Positions 25,676 to 35,937 are shown, counted from the stretch's first letter. The stretch: DNA of 64,000 nucleotides from Methanolobus sp. (GCF_016278385.1 NZ_JADQBY010000008.1:1-64000), one strand, 5' to 3'. The notes: a model not told the origin generated them from the letters alone. Numbers and translations are program-made.

Positions 25676-26476
25676 ATGGTCAATGAAAAACTGGAATTAT
25701 TGAAAAAAGGTATATCTGAAAAGGAAAGTGTAATAATTGCCTTTTCAGGAGGTGTGGACAGTTCTGTTCTTGCATCCATAGCTTACAGTGTCCTTGGGAA
25801 AAAGGCAGTCGCTGTAACCATCAAAAATCATTCATTCCCCGAAAGGGAACTGGGATGTGCAAAATGGGTGGCTGAAGAGATAGGAATTGATCACATGATC
25901 GTTTACCTGGATGAACTGTCATTTCCTCTGATTTCAGAGAACAGCCCTAACAGGTGCTATTATTGTAAGAAAGAGATTATTGGAGTTTTAAACTCCGTTA
26001 AGGGTAAACTTGGTTTTAATGTTATTATTGAAGGAAGCAATGCTTCTGATTCATGTTCATACAGGCCTGGGAAGAGAGCGATTGAAGAAGCTGGAGATAA
26101 AGTGTATTCTCCCTACATTGAGTTTGATGTTACAAAGGATGAGATCAGGCAGATTGCAAAAGAGCTCAGACTTTCCGTTGCAAGCAAGAGTCCATCTCCG
26201 TGCCTTGCTTCACGCTTTCCATATGGGGATGCTCTGACTGAAGAAGGTATTAAAAGAGTGGAAATGGCAGAGGATTTTCTTATCAAACTGGGTTTTGAGG
26301 AGTTAAGAGTAAGGGATCACAAAGGAATTGCACGTATCGAGGTTCACCCTGACGATCTGGTCTCATTGCTGGGAATGAGGGAAGATGTAGTTTCATATCT
26401 GAAAAGTATAGGTTTTAGTTATGTCACACTTGATATGAAAGGCTTCAGAAGTGGAAGCATGGATGAGATATTATGA
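25676..26476 (+). CDS. LarE-type ATP-dependent sulfur transferase
   Basis: PP-loop enzyme of the LarE family. The ATP-pyrophosphatase motif is VIIAFSGGVDSSVLASIAYS (about residues 20-39). A cysteine pair NRCYYCKKEI lies near residue 95. The LarE sulfur-donor Cys is in the conserved context SPSPCLASRFPYGD (about residue 176). LarE thiolates the nickel-pincer precursor of lactate racemase; methanogens carry homologues without known racemase roles, so the substrate is open. A TATA-like element about 30 nt upstream suggests a nearly leaderless mRNA. It overlaps the next gene by ATGA. Confidence 0.85.
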   Translation: MVNEKLELLKKGISEKESVIIAFSGGVDSSVLASIAYSVLGKKAVAVTIKNHSFPERELGCAKWVAEEIGIDHMIVYLDELSFPLISENSPNRCYYCKKEIIGVLNSVKGKLGFNVIIEGSNASDSCSYRPGKRAIEEAGDKVYSPYIEFDVTKDEIRQIAKELRLSVASKSPSPCLASRFPYGDALTEEGIKRVEMAEDFLIKLGFEELRVRDHKGIARIEVHPDDLVSLLGMREDVVSYLKSIGFSYVTLDMKGFRSGSMDEIL

Positions 26477-26910
26477 CCGTTGATGTGATAATCCGAAAAG
26501 CAGAGTTGAATGATGAAGACACTATTCAGGTACTGATGTCTACTTATTTTCTTGATATTGAAGGCACCCTGGTAGAAGATTTCTTAGTTGCAGAAATTGA
26601 TGGCAGGATAGTTGGAGCAGCATGTCTGGAAATTGACAGATTCCCTGTGGTTCATTCCATAGCTGTTCATCCTGATCATTGTGGAAAGGGAATTGGAAGC
26701 CAGTTGCTGAAAGCTTTTGTTTTGGGGCTGGATAATGAAAGCTTTCTTTTTACGAGAACTACATCACCTGTGTTTTTTGAAAAAACAGGTTTTGTCATGC
26801 TTGATGCTTCTGAAAAAAAAGAACTGTGGGACGATTGCGCAGATTGCAACAAGTTTAATAACTGTAAGCAATCAGTCTTGCGTCTTGATATAAGTAAAAA
26901 GGAAAGGTGA
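26473..26910 (+). CDS. GNAT-family N-acetyltransferase
   Basis: 145 aa. It has the GNAT acetyl-CoA loop SIAVHPDHCGKGIGSQLLKA (about residues 60-79) and the C-terminal FFEKTGFVMLD. The tail contains four cysteines (WDDCADCNKFNNCKQSV plus Cys in the acetyl-CoA loop region), resembling the Cys-rich tails of N-acetylglutamate synthase-like archaeal GNATs; a metal site is possible. It overlaps LarE upstream and DUF531 downstream by 4 bp each. Confidence 0.82.
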   Translation: MTVDVIIRKAELNDEDTIQVLMSTYFLDIEGTLVEDFLVAEIDGRIVGAACLEIDRFPVVHSIAVHPDHCGKGIGSQLLKAFVLGLDNESFLFTRTTSPVFFEKTGFVMLDASEKKELWDDCADCNKFNNCKQSVLRLDISKKER

Positions 26911-27452
26911 TGTTCTTGCTGACATTGGGTATAGTTAATACGTATGATAAAATCAAAGTGCTGGATGCTCATTACAGGGCAATAGCAAGGGCTGCACCCA
27001 TATGTCATGCATTTGGATTCTCTCTTGCTCTTTTTGATTTCCCTTTTAATATGGACGCCGATGAGCTGGTTGATTTTGTTGCAGATAAAACGACAATTGG
27101 AGAATCAGGTAAATACTTGAGGATGCTGCATGAAAAGCGTCATTTATTCGTATTTGACCTGCCAAAGAAAGGATTCCAGTCTCAGTTCGGTTCGGTTGTT
27201 GTTACAACATCTAAACCTGATAAGAAGTATGCGATGACCCCGGAAACCTTTGCAGATGAGATTATGCACAACAAGTCCTTCTTGGTGCTGGTAGGACTTG
27301 GACGTAAAGGTCTTCCAAAAGATCTTTTCAGTCTTGCCAGGTATCATCTTGACATTACTTCCCAGGGTATTTCCCTTGAGACATGTACAGCTATTGGGTG
27401 TATACCTGCTTATATTATGGGTATTGTTCATACAAAGAGTTCAGGAAAATAG
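26907..27452 (+). CDS. DUF531 family archaeal protein
   Basis: 181-aa protein with the DUF531 features LTLGIVNTYDKIKVLDAHYR, PICHAFGFSLALFDFPF and the C-terminal LVGLGRKGLPKDLFSLARYH and GISLETCTAIG. The C-terminal half resembles SPOUT-type methyltransferases (deep-knot like GLGRKGLP), which is an inference. Starts GTG-ATG, overlapping the GNAT stop. Function unknown. Confidence 0.75.
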   Translation: MMFLLTLGIVNTYDKIKVLDAHYRAIARAAPICHAFGFSLALFDFPFNMDADELVDFVADKTTIGESGKYLRMLHEKRHLFVFDLPKKGFQSQFGSVVVTTSKPDKKYAMTPETFADEIMHNKSFLVLVGLGRKGLPKDLFSLARYHLDITSQGISLETCTAIGCIPAYIMGIVHTKSSGK

Positions 27453-27492
27453 GCAGGGAGCTTTATTTAGTATCATATGTATACTATGTTGC

Positions 27493-28239
27493 ATGCGTCT
27501 GAGCATATTTTATTCAGGGGAATTTGGCAGGAAGGTTGTTGGTAACCTTGTCAATTCGGATAGTTTTTGCGTATCATGTGGTGACCTGTGTGATCATTGC
27601 CGGGAACCCAGAGCAAGCTTTGCTCCCATGATAGTGGGTCTTTTCGAACTGCGTACCGATCTTCCTGATTTTGTGGAAGATCCAACTGAGTATATTCCTG
27701 GCAACTTACCGCTTACAGATCTCATCATTGCCATAGACCTGCATCCGGATATGTTGATGTCTGTGCCGGATATTGCAGAAATGATGGGTGCAAAGGCTGT
27801 TCTCATACCTGTGGATGATTCCCGTCTGGTGCCAGCAGGGCTGACTGAACAGGTAAAGGGCAAACTTGAATCACAGGGTATTGAATGTGAATGTCCAAAA
27901 CCATTCTGTTCACTTGACATTACAGGAAAACCCTTAATTGATGAATTCGTAAATATGGGATTTGGTCATCCATTGCTAAAGATTGAGACAGACCCTGTAA
28001 ATGGGATTTTCACTCATGTTGAGGTTCTGCGAGATGCTCCGTGTGGTGCAACCTGGTTCGTTGCCAAGAAACTCAAATGGTCTGACCTGAAGGACTATAA
28101 AGAAATAATTTCTTCTACTCACCACTCCTATCCTTGTACTGCAAGTATGGAAAAGGATGTGCAAATAGGTGATACCATATTGCATGAAGCGGGATACATC
28201 ATTAGAAAAAGTGTTGAAGATGCGATGGAAGGCAAATAA
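27493..28239 (+). CDS. DUF166 family archaeal protein
   Basis: 248 aa from ATG 27493 (MRLSIFYSGEFGRKVVGNLV). A cysteine motif CVSCGDLCDHCREPR lies near residues 29-43, suggesting metal or iron-sulfur binding, and GFGHPLLKIETDP and VLRDAPCGATWFVAKKL are conserved-looking. DUF166 is an archaeal family often noted as thymidylate-synthase-related by name only. The gene is 40 bp after the DUF531 gene in what looks like an operon. Confidence 0.72.
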   Translation: MRLSIFYSGEFGRKVVGNLVNSDSFCVSCGDLCDHCREPRASFAPMIVGLFELRTDLPDFVEDPTEYIPGNLPLTDLIIAIDLHPDMLMSVPDIAEMMGAKAVLIPVDDSRLVPAGLTEQVKGKLESQGIECECPKPFCSLDITGKPLIDEFVNMGFGHPLLKIETDPVNGIFTHVEVLRDAPCGATWFVAKKLKWSDLKDYKEIISSTHHSYPCTASMEKDVQIGDTILHEAGYIIRKSVEDAMEGK

Positions 28240-28299
28240 GGTCAAGACTTCCAACAGTCTTCAATACTTATTTTAACTTATCATTCTAATGTAACTTCT

Positions 28300-29427
28300 A
28301 TGAGGAGCAAAGTTTCTATTGTACGATGTGATGATTATTCTCTATCCCGAGAATGTGTTGCTGAGGCTCTATCTCTGATTGGCGGTCTGAAACCTCTGAT
28401 ATCTGAAGGTGATCGTGTTCTTCTCAAACCGAATGTACTTGCCGGCCGCAAACCGGAGGAGGCTGTTACCACTCATCCTTCTATTGTCTCTGCAGTTTGT
28501 GAGCTTGTAAAAGAAGCGGGTGGTGTTCCTGTTGTCGGCGATGGTTCGGGTATGACTCATCCGGGGGCAACAGCCGAAGCATTCAAGGTATCCGGCATTG
28601 AAGAAGTTGCAGAAATCCATAATGTCGAACTCATAAATTTCCAGACCGCAGGTTATGTGGAAATTGGTGTTGTTGATTCTGCTCATTTCCCTAAACTTTA
28701 CATATCCAAAGCCATAATGGATGCGGATATGATTATTTCTCTTCCCAAATTAAAAACCCATGAGCTGACATATTATACGGGTGCAGTAAAGAATATGTTC
28801 GGTGCATTGCCTCTTAGTACTCGCAAAGAAATGCACCTGCTGGCTGACAGGAAGCTGTTTGGAGAGGCAGTCGTGGATCTGTATTCTGTTGCAAAGCCTC
28901 ATCTTGCTGTAATGGATGCAGTTGTTGGTATGGAAGGTAACGGACCTTCTCGTGGTACTCCTGTGAAAACGGGTTTAATCATGGCATCGTATGATTGTGT
29001 ATCCCTTGATGTGATAGCTTCTGGTATAATAGGTCTCGATCCAATGAAAGTTCCAACCACAGTTGCGGCGCTTGAAAGAGGTATGGGCGTGAAGTCTCCG
29101 GATGTGGTAGGTGCTGATCTGGATGATGTGAAAATGAAATACAAATCATCAAGCGGTGGTCTACTTTTCAACATGCCGAAACCCGTGACTCGTTTTTTTG
29201 GCAGGTATTTTGAAATGCGGCCAAAGATAGATACTTCAATATGCGTTCTTTGTGGTGCCTGTGCAATGAACTGTTCTGTCCATGCAATAGAGGAAATTGA
29301 CGACCATCTTGAGATCAACAGGAAAAAATGTATTATGTGTTATTGTTGTCGTGAACTCTGTCCGGCAAATGCAGTAGAAATAGAGAAGTCTCTGCTGGCA
29401 AAAATAATCACAACTGCAAAAAGATAA
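28300..29427 (+). CDS. DUF362 protein with two [4Fe-4S] motifs
   Basis: 375 aa. Residues about 1-300 form a DUF362 domain (VLLKPNVLAGRKPEEAVTTH, SLPKLKTHELTYYTGAVKNM with the typical KTH and KN residues, GMEGNGPSRGTPVK). The C-terminal ferredoxin part has CVLCGACAMNCSVHAI and CIMCYCCRELCPANAV. An electron-transfer role in an unknown reductive reaction is likely. It is 60 bp downstream of the DUF166 gene and may end the five-gene run that starts with LarE. Confidence 0.85.
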   Translation: MRSKVSIVRCDDYSLSRECVAEALSLIGGLKPLISEGDRVLLKPNVLAGRKPEEAVTTHPSIVSAVCELVKEAGGVPVVGDGSGMTHPGATAEAFKVSGIEEVAEIHNVELINFQTAGYVEIGVVDSAHFPKLYISKAIMDADMIISLPKLKTHELTYYTGAVKNMFGALPLSTRKEMHLLADRKLFGEAVVDLYSVAKPHLAVMDAVVGMEGNGPSRGTPVKTGLIMASYDCVSLDVIASGIIGLDPMKVPTTVAALERGMGVKSPDVVGADLDDVKMKYKSSSGGLLFNMPKPVTRFFGRYFEMRPKIDTSICVLCGACAMNCSVHAIEEIDDHLEINRKKCIMCYCCRELCPANAVEIEKSLLAKIITTAKR

Positions 29428-29442
29428 ATGGTGTATACCAGC

Positions 29443-30921
29443 TTAAAGCTGGCATATTTCACTCTTACGCAGCCAGTCAATGTCAGAGTGGTACAACTGG
29501 CGCAGGTCTTTAAGTCCAAGTTTTAGCATGGCAAGGCGACTGACTCCAAGTCCCCATGCAAGAACGGGGTACTTAATTCCCAACGGGTGTGTGACCTCTT
29601 TCCTGAAAACACCTGCTCCTCCAAGTTCAACCCATCCAAGTCCATCTACATATACTTCAGGTTCAACACTTGGTTCGGTGTAAGGGAAATATCCTGGTCT
29701 GAAGCGCACATCTTCAAAGCCCATTCTGTGATAGAACTCAGAAAGGCATCCGAGAAGATTTGAGAATGACATGTCCTTGTCCATGACAACGCCTTCAAGT
29801 TGCTCGAACTCAGGGGTGTGTGTAGGGTCAATGGTTTCTCTGCGGTATGCTCTGTCTATTGAGAACGCCTTGATCGGAGGTTCGGGGTTGTCTGCAAGGT
29901 ATTTGATAGTTAATGCCGTGGTGTGTGTCCTCAGGACATTCTTGCAGGCTATCTCCTCGCTCCATTTGCTTCCCCACCCTGTGGACTCTGTTTCTCCTCC
30001 ATGCTCATGCATAGCACATACGTTATCCCTGTACTCTTCAGGAAGTTCTGATGTGCTGGAAAGGTGGAATGTGTCCTGCATTTCTCTTGCAGGGTGATCT
30101 TGTGGCTGGAAAAGTGAGTCGAAGTTCCAGAAAGAACTCTGAATTGCCTCGCCTTTGATCTCGGTGAATCCCATATCCAGGAAAATACGTCTCATTTCAT
30201 CAATAAGGCGCTGGTATGGATGTATCTTTGCTCCATATATTGGTTTTGGAGTAGTGTGTATATTATATGGTCTGAACTTCTTGTTCTTCCATTCGCCGCT
30301 CTTTAGCATCTCGGAAGTTATCTGTGCGAATTCTTCCTCAACTACAATTCCTGCTGCAACGAGTTCCATGCCTTTGGACGTGAGTATTATTTTTCTCTGC
30401 TTGTCCTCGCTCTTTAGCACAAGTTTACGTTTGATAAGGTCGTTGACGACATTTTTGTCTGCTCCCAGTTCATCGAATGTCTTTTCCTCACCAGCAAATG
30501 CGGCAAGAACCTGCTCATCTGCGCTGGGATCGGCATTTCCTGTTGGGACTATCATACCTTTCTCTATGCTTGCCCAACCTTTGCGACGCATCCATCCGGT
30601 TGCAATACCAACTACTGCAGGGTTGAATTTCTCTTTAAGTTCATCCATGGACACAGGCTCAGAAATAGCATTTATGATCTGCCTTTCAGGAAGTCCTTCA
30701 GCAGCGTATTTCGTTCCTTCATTTGTAAGTTCAAAGATCTCTGTTACAGTTTCCTCTACCTGTGCAAGTTCTTTCTCCTCTAGCAAAAAAGCAGCCTGAA
30801 TTGCAGTTTCCATCTTCATCTCTGCTTTTTCAGCCAGCTCGCTAGGGCTTGCGTCACTTAAATCCTCCAATGCGATCAATACTTTCTTCTCATTGGGCGT
30901 AAGGTTGTACTGTGAGCTCAT
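29443..30921 (-). CDS. pheS: Phenylalanyl-tRNA synthetase alpha subunit
   Basis: 492-aa archaeal-type PheS. The N-terminal third is a winged-helix tRNA-binding region ([20 protein letters not shown] onward), and the catalytic domain shows class II motifs: [19 protein letters not shown] (motif 1), [14 protein letters not shown] with SIDRAYRRE (motif 2), and [19 protein letters not shown] (motif 3). The beta subunit is not in the window. It is immediately downstream of trpS (22 bp) and probably co-transcribed. Confidence 0.94.
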   Translation of the reverse strand: MSSQYNLTPNEKKVLIALEDLSDASPSELAEKAEMKMETAIQAAFLLEEKELAQVEETVTEIFELTNEGTKYAAEGLPERQIINAISEPVSMDELKEKFNPAVVGIATGWMRRKGWASIEKGMIVPTGNADPSADEQVLAAFAGEEKTFDELGADKNVVNDLIKRKLVLKSEDKQRKIILTSKGMELVAAGIVVEEEFAQITSEMLKSGEWKNKKFRPYNIHTTPKPIYGAKIHPYQRLIDEMRRIFLDMGFTEIKGEAIQSSFWNFDSLFQPQDHPAREMQDTFHLSSTSELPEEYRDNVCAMHEHGGETESTGWGSKWSEEIACKNVLRTHTTALTIKYLADNPEPPIKAFSIDRAYRRETIDPTHTPEFEQLEGVVMDKDMSFSNLLGCLSEFYHRMGFEDVRFRPGYFPYTEPSVEPEVYVDGLGWVELGGAGVFRKEVTHPLGIKYPVLAWGLGVSRLAMLKLGLKDLRQLYHSDIDWLRKSEICQL

Positions 30922-30943
30922 AATTACACCTGTTAATTAATAA

Positions 30944-32257
30944 TCATAATCCGTATTCATCAAGTCTGTCTTTTGCGACTTCACGCAGTTCCTGATGTTC
31001 TTTGAGGAATTTCTCTGTCTTTTCTGCTGCAAGAGCTTTGCAGTTTCCGCAAACCCTGCTCCCTTCACGGCATTCTGTGTATATCTGTGCCAGTTCCTCT
31101 TCATCATCCACAAGGTGGAAAAGGAACATTTCATAGACTGAGCACTTTTCCGGTTCGCCGCCAAGTTTCTTCTGTTCTTCGAGGGTCATCCTGCCGCCTG
31201 TCTTTGCTCTTTTGACTTTCTTTGCAGCACCCTTAGGGTCTTCTGTAAGTGAAATATAACTGTCTGGCACACTGCTTGACATCTTTCCGCCCTGCAGTCC
31301 TGACATGAATCGATGATATGTAGATGATGGTGGTACGAATGCGTATCCTCCGAATTCCAGTTCCACTTCCCTGACGGTCTTCAGGAGTATTTCGAAGTTA
31401 TCTGCGCTGAATACATCAACATGTCCTTCAAAGAGCTTTGTCTTTCCTGGAATACGTTCTTTTAATTCTTTCAGTGCATCTTCAGGAGCACCCTTGCTGC
31501 GGACACTGAAGTATTTGTTCCCATTCTTATCTTCCCGGCCTTCTATCTTGAACATATTCATCTTGTGTCCAAGTCCTCTTGTAAGGCGGATGTGCGGGTC
31601 CTGATCAGCGCCAACAGGTATGACAGTTGGCTTAGGTCCGCCGTATTCTTCAAGCTGGGGATGAAGTATATCTGCACTCTGGGTGACTGCACTCAACATG
31701 TGTGCAACGTTTGTCTCACCCGTGAATCCGTAGATTGCACTGAGTTCTGAATAGTTTGCCTTGGATGCAAGTTCGAATGCAAGATCCTTTACCTGCTCTG
31801 AATCAGACTGAAAGTAAATATGTCCGTTTGGTTCAAAACCAAGCGCAATAAGTGTGATTATATACTCATTTATGCCTATGTCCCTGCATATTTCCCAGGA
31901 CATCCCTCTGACGGAATGCGCCTCTCTATCTGCAATACCAACAAAAGCATCTCCACCTTGCTGCTGGTGCCAGATTATCTCTTCCATTACCATCTTGTGT
32001 CCGAGATGGATCTTCCCGGAAGGCATGAATCCACTCATAACTGAGAATGGTTTATTGTTTTTCATTGCATCAGTGATGAGATCATAGCTGCGGTGTCCGA
32101 AAATGATCTTACGGTTCATGAACTTATGAGGATACTCTATCTCCCGGACCATATCATCAAATGGAAGTATTCCGAATTCATCGAATAATTTGGAATAATC
32201 ATCAATGTTCAATGCGCTCCAGGGGTCGATCTTCATGTTCATATATTGCCTCTTCAT
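30944..32257 (-). CDS. trpS: Tryptophanyl-tRNA synthetase
   Basis: 437-aa class I synthetase of the archaeal/eukaryal TrpS type. The HIGH-like motif is [14 protein letters not shown] (about residues 79-92) and the KMSKS-like motif [12 protein letters not shown] (about 313-324). The ATG at 32257 is supported by a decayed copy of this gene at 34984-35157 that aligns from the same methionine. The C-terminus has a CRE...CGNCKAL pair. Upstream, 32258-32596 hold TA-rich promoter sequence for both trpS and the chemoreceptor and no other gene. Confidence 0.94.
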   Translation of the reverse strand: MKRQYMNMKIDPWSALNIDDYSKLFDEFGILPFDDMVREIEYPHKFMNRKIIFGHRSYDLITDAMKNNKPFSVMSGFMPSGKIHLGHKMVMEEIIWHQQQGGDAFVGIADREAHSVRGMSWEICRDIGINEYIITLIALGFEPNGHIYFQSDSEQVKDLAFELASKANYSELSAIYGFTGETNVAHMLSAVTQSADILHPQLEEYGGPKPTVIPVGADQDPHIRLTRGLGHKMNMFKIEGREDKNGNKYFSVRSKGAPEDALKELKERIPGKTKLFEGHVDVFSADNFEILLKTVREVELEFGGYAFVPPSSTYHRFMSGLQGGKMSSSVPDSYISLTEDPKGAAKKVKRAKTGGRMTLEEQKKLGGEPEKCSVYEMFLFHLVDDEEELAQIYTECREGSRVCGNCKALAAEKTEKFLKEHQELREVAKDRLDEYGL

Positions 32258-32400
32258 CAAATTAAGTTAATATCCATGCTTTTTTTCAGATTGGTATCTG
32301 CACATGAAATTGTTAGTAAAAATACCTAGTGATATGTAAATGTTCTTGTCGGGAACTTCTGCTCTGTTGAATGATTTATCTTTATTGTGCAATTCAAAGT
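32138..32400. repeat. trpS 5' end and upstream region, copy 1
   Basis: This interval (first codons of trpS and its upstream DNA) is similar to 34984-35300, which lies on the other side of the chemoreceptor gene in the same orientation. Long identical runs outside the coding part include CTTCATCAAATTA and ATGCTTTTTTTCAGATTG. The duplication therefore covers promoter as well as coding sequence. Confidence 0.8.
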
Positions 32401-32596
32401 AATTCGCAGTTATCGCTCTACCCTAAAAAGAGTCTTTACGTAGCCACCAGTGAGCCTTTATCAAATCATAATAGTTATAATAACAGTATTTATATATTAC
32501 ATATATTCTATATATATATACTATTATATTCTGTGTATTTTGTACAGTTCACGCTAACCACGTGATCAGATACTATATGGAAGTGAGGAATATTAA

Positions 32597-34660
32597 ATGA
32601 ATATTTTGAATAATATCAGCCTTAAAAGAAAACTCATTGCTTTTGCACTAATATTTTCCATTATACCTGTTGTATTAATGGGTGCATATGCATATCAACA
32701 GGTAGAGCAGGCAATCTCTACCGAGATACAGGAGAATCTGGAAAAACAACTAGTTATTGAAAAAACTTATATCGTGAGTACTTTTGAGAGTGCTCAGAAC
32801 AAAGTAAATGATGATCTCAAAGCTGCTCAGGCGCTAATGGAAACAAAAGGTTCGCCATCGATAATAAATGGAGAACTGGTCTTTGGTGAGGATTATGTTG
32901 TAAATGGAAACCACGAGGTGGTAGACAACATCAATTCCATGCTTGGGGATTCTGCTACCATTTTCCAGGTCATGGACGGAGAGGCAATAAGGGTTTCCAC
33001 TACCAATACAAGGGATGACGGCAGCCGTGCCACAGGAACTCCAGTATCGCAACAGGTATATGATACCGTAGTCGTGGATGGGGATGTATACTATGGAAGA
33101 GCATGGGTAGTGAATGAGTGGCACAGGTCTGCTTACAAGCCTATAAAGGACATTTCCGGGAACGTCGTCGGAATCCTTGGTATAGGAGTTGATGAGGATC
33201 CATTCTGGCAGCAAATGGAAGAGCAGCTACTAGGCTTGACTGTAGGTGAGACTGGATACTTCTATGTGATGGATTCACAGGGTAATTTGCTAATTCATCC
33301 AAACAGTAAAGGCGAAAGTGTGTACGATAATGACTTTATTCAGGAAATACTCACAAATAAAGAAGGTTATGTGGAATACGGATGGGAAGGAAGAGATAAA
33401 ATTTCAGCATATACATACTACGAGCCTACTGACTGGTATATTGCATCAACAGCATACAAGGAAGAGTTCACAGGTCCTCTGGATGCTATCAGAAATGGCC
33501 TGATTGCAGCCGTGTTAATATTCGCCGTGATTGGCTTAGTGATTGGTCTTACCTTTTCAAAATCTATAACAAAACCTCTGGATGAGGTAGTAGGTGTTGC
33601 AAACAGTGTATCTGAAGGCAACCTTGCAGTAACGATAAGCAATGATTCAACTGATGAATTAGGGATCCTTTCAAATTCCATGAGAAAAATGGTATCAAAT
33701 CTCGGGAAGTTAGTTGAAGAGGTCCAGAATGGTTCGATAAGTGTATCTTCTGCAGCCGAAGAAATGGCAGCCACTTCACAGGAGGTAACTGCCTGTTCCA
33801 GTCAGATTTCCTCTGCGATCAACAGAATCACCGAAGGCGCTCAGAGCCAATATGTCAAAAGTGATGAGATTGCAAAGGCTATGGCTGATATGACCAGTAA
33901 TACCCAGAGTATAGCAGAAAAAGCTCAACTTGCAGCAGAGACTGCAACTACTGCAAGCAATCTAATTCAGGATGTCGGCAATCAGTCGGAAAACCTGATC
34001 TCACAGATGAATGTGATACAAACATCATCAATGGTTTCCGCTGAAGTTATCAGGGAGTTAGATCAAAAGTCTGCTCAAATTAGTGAGATTGTCAGCATAA
34101 TCACTAGTATTGCAGATCAGACTAACCTCCTTGCACTTAATGCAGCTATCGAAGCTGCAAGGGCAGGAGAACATGGAAGAGGGTTTGCCGTAGTAGCCGA
34201 TGAAGTTAGAAAACTTGCAGAAAACTCCGGAGATGCTGCGCATCAAATATCAGATCTCATTGGGGAAATACAGGAAGGTACTCACAAGGCTGTTGAATCC
34301 GTGGAGAGCAGCGTCAGTTCTGTAGGTACAGGTGTAATTGCACTGAACGAGACAGTAGCTGCGGTCAAGAGAATAGTAGAAGGCGGGGGAAAGGTTGCAA
34401 GGATGGCTGAGGATATTGCTGCGGCCGCGCAGGAACAATCTGCATCCATTGAAGAAATCACGGCTTCCGTTGAAGAGGTATCTACGATATCACAGCAATC
34501 TGCAGCAGAAACTCAGGAAACATCTGCAGCCATTGAACAGCAGACTGCTTCTATGGAAGAGATTGCAACATCAGCACAGAAACTTGCAAGCTTGTCTGAG
34601 GACCTACAGGACGGTATTAAGATGTTCAAACTGGGTTCTAACGAAGCTATTGATGGTTAG
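32597..34660 (+). CDS. Methyl-accepting chemotaxis protein (Cache sensor)
   Basis: 687-aa transmembrane chemoreceptor. First membrane segment about residues 13-32 ([20 protein letters not shown]), extracytoplasmic Cache-type ligand domain about 35-295 ([35 protein letters not shown]), second membrane segment about 298-320, HAMP about 320-375, then the long signalling coiled coil. The hairpin tip is [20 protein letters not shown], with [18 protein letters not shown] ribosome binding site precedes the ATG. Ligand unknown. No che genes occur nearby, and a hairpin terminator follows. Confidence 0.93.
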   Translation: MNILNNISLKRKLIAFALIFSIIPVVLMGAYAYQQVEQAISTEIQENLEKQLVIEKTYIVSTFESAQNKVNDDLKAAQALMETKGSPSIINGELVFGEDYVVNGNHEVVDNINSMLGDSATIFQVMDGEAIRVSTTNTRDDGSRATGTPVSQQVYDTVVVDGDVYYGRAWVVNEWHRSAYKPIKDISGNVVGILGIGVDEDPFWQQMEEQLLGLTVGETGYFYVMDSQGNLLIHPNSKGESVYDNDFIQEILTNKEGYVEYGWEGRDKISAYTYYEPTDWYIASTAYKEEFTGPLDAIRNGLIAAVLIFAVIGLVIGLTFSKSITKPLDEVVGVANSVSEGNLAVTISNDSTDELGILSNSMRKMVSNLGKLVEEVQNGSISVSSAAEEMAATSQEVTACSSQISSAINRITEGAQSQYVKSDEIAKAMADMTSNTQSIAEKAQLAAETATTASNLIQDVGNQSENLISQMNVIQTSSMVSAEVIRELDQKSAQISEIVSIITSIADQTNLLALNAAIEAARAGEHGRGFAVVADEVRKLAENSGDAAHQISDLIGEIQEGTHKAVESVESSVSSVGTGVIALNETVAAVKRIVEGGGKVARMAEDIAAAAQEQSASIEEITASVEEVSTISQQSAAETQETSAAIEQQTASMEEIATSAQKLASLSEDLQDGIKMFKLGSNEAIDG

Positions 34661-34677
34661 ATCACCTCGTCCTGAAA

Positions 34678-34720
34678 AGAAGGATGCATGGCACAATCCT
34701 TCTCTTCTTTTTTTTATTTA
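34678..34720 (+). terminator. Terminator after the chemoreceptor gene
   Basis: AGAAGGAT (34678-34685) and ATCCTTCT (34696-34703) form an 8-bp stem with a 10-nt loop, followed by TTC and a run of nine T. It starts 18 bp after the stop codon. The next 260 bp (34721-34983) are AT-rich without a recognisable gene. Confidence 0.65.
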
Positions 34721-34983
34721 GAGCAAACTTACATACCAAATCAGCAGATTATATTCGTTTTTTGAATTGCCCACATATGTCGCCCAAGGCAGGATTAATT
34801 TTGAGAAATACATTTAAATTTCATTATAGCTCATAGTAAATATTTCATACTATCAACTCGGATTATGGACATTCGATTTTAGTTCCCAGTTGTGGGGATG
34901 AATGTGGATTTGGTAATGGTATAACTATATTTGATTTTGGAGCATTGTTCTTTGGTCCAGTAATCATATTTAAAATCTATTCA

Positions 34984-35157
34984 GCCCGCAAGTACGGAGG
35001 TAATTCTCTTCCTGTGAATATATCGATGTAGGTCTTCAATTTGTGAACATACTTCGTCAAAAGGACGAATTCAAAATTCATCGAATTGTTTGGAATAATA
35101 ATCAATACTCACTGCATTCTGGGGTTCATGTTTAAAGTTTATATAGGGACTCTTCAT
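34984..35157 (-). pseudogene. Decayed 5' fragment of a second trpS
   Basis: On the minus strand, ATG 35157 opens MKSPYINFKHEPQNAVSIDY, aligning residue by residue with trpS ([20 protein letters not shown]). YSKQFDEF is then followed by a TGA where trpS has Gly, and reading on gives IRPFDEVCSQIEDLHRYIHR against [20 protein letters not shown]. After about 58 codons the similarity ends at another stop. No catalytic motif is left. The stop is TGA, so pyrrolysine readthrough does not rescue it. Confidence 0.85.
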
Positions 35158-35300
35158 CAAATTAGGTTAATATCAATGCTTTTTTTCAGATTGCTATCTG
35201 CAAATGAAATTGTTAAGTATACCTATTGATGTGTAAATTTTCTAATCATGGACATGAGTTAGTTGATGAATCATTTGTGCATTTAGTTCATCCGTAACTC
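35158..35300. repeat. trpS upstream region, copy 2
   Basis: Non-coding continuation of the trpS duplication: 35151-35240 matches 32251-32340 with few changes (for example CTTCATCAAATTAGGTTAAT against CTTCATCAAATTAAGTTAAT). Similarity fades towards 35300. Confidence 0.75.
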
Positions 35301-35310
35301 TATATAAAAG
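35301..35310 (+). promoter_or_regulatory. TATA box before a 24-aa ORF
   Basis: TATATAAAAG at 35301-35310 is one of the best TATA boxes in the window. Transcription would begin near 35335, leaving a leader of roughly 40 nt before the small ORF at 35372. Confidence 0.45.
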
Positions 35311-35371
35311 ACATCACGTCAGCACAAAATATTTGAGTATTGGATGTGTTTAACATAATGAGGTCACCTGC

Positions 35372-35446
35372 ATGGATGAAAGATTAGTATTGCCTGCTGC
35401 AATTTTTTTCTTAATAATTGGGTCATACAATCTCTATCATACATGA
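35372..35446 (+). CDS. 24-aa single-span membrane peptide
   Basis: Short ORF MDERLVLPAAIFFLIIGSYN... of 24 residues. A GAGGT site (35360-35364) stands seven bases before the ATG and a strong TATA box lies 62-71 nt upstream. The peptide is a charged start plus one hydrophobic helix. It may be a real membrane microprotein; without homologues this cannot be decided. Confidence 0.4.
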   Translation: MDERLVLPAAIFFLIIGSYNLYHT

Positions 35447-35556
35447 AAAAAAAGGAAAGCTATATTCCAGTCATTGTTGCTTTTTGATGTTTGTTGTCAC
35501 ATTGATGATGTATTTTGATCCTATATTGGGTACGCTCTGTTTCTTTCTTTCTTTCT

Positions 35557-35817
35557 ATGATAATCATGGTTTCTAAATGGCCTGCGATAAAACAATACCA
35601 ACAAAGGAGGATACTTGTAAGCTTCAATAAAAATGACCATTCAAAAGAACTAAAAATAAAAGAGATTCTTGTTGGCAATAAGCTATTGAGGAAACTGGCC
35701 TTGGAATATGGTGCTAAAAAGGCAGCTTTAATCTATTCGTTGTGGATCGGTGGTTCTATTTTCGTAGTATTAAACCATATGCGAGTAATGAATAGTCCCA
35801 TTAAGCCATATTTGTAA
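35557..35817 (+). CDS. Hypothetical small protein with one membrane segment
   Basis: 86 aa from ATG 35557 (MIIMVSKWPAIKQYQQRRIL), or 100 aa from an in-frame TTG at 35515. Basic N-terminal half and one hydrophobic segment (AALIYSLWIGGSIFVVLNHM, about residues 55-74). The DNA just upstream also reads as a hydrophobic chain in another frame, so this may be the remains of a frameshifted membrane protein. No family recognised. Confidence 0.35.
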   Translation: MIIMVSKWPAIKQYQQRRILVSFNKNDHSKELKIKEILVGNKLLRKLALEYGAKKAALIYSLWIGGSIFVVLNHMRVMNSPIKPYL

Positions 35818-35937
35818 TTTATAGTGATTTTTACCACTACCGATCTGGTTTTTTCTTACTATCAAATGCATGGTTATTTCAAAAAATTCCTTGCAATGAA
35901 AGAAAACGTTCCTGAAAAAAGATATTGATAAACCGAG

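Noticed and set aside
34984-35157. Second functional TrpS, or recoding at its internal stop
   Set aside because: The stop is TGA, not the TAG used for pyrrolysine, similarity ends after about 58 codons, and all catalytic motifs are missing.
35515-35556. TTTC(T) repeat run as a phase-variation tract
   Set aside because: Only about three and a half units of TTTC are present, too short to support slippage without other evidence.
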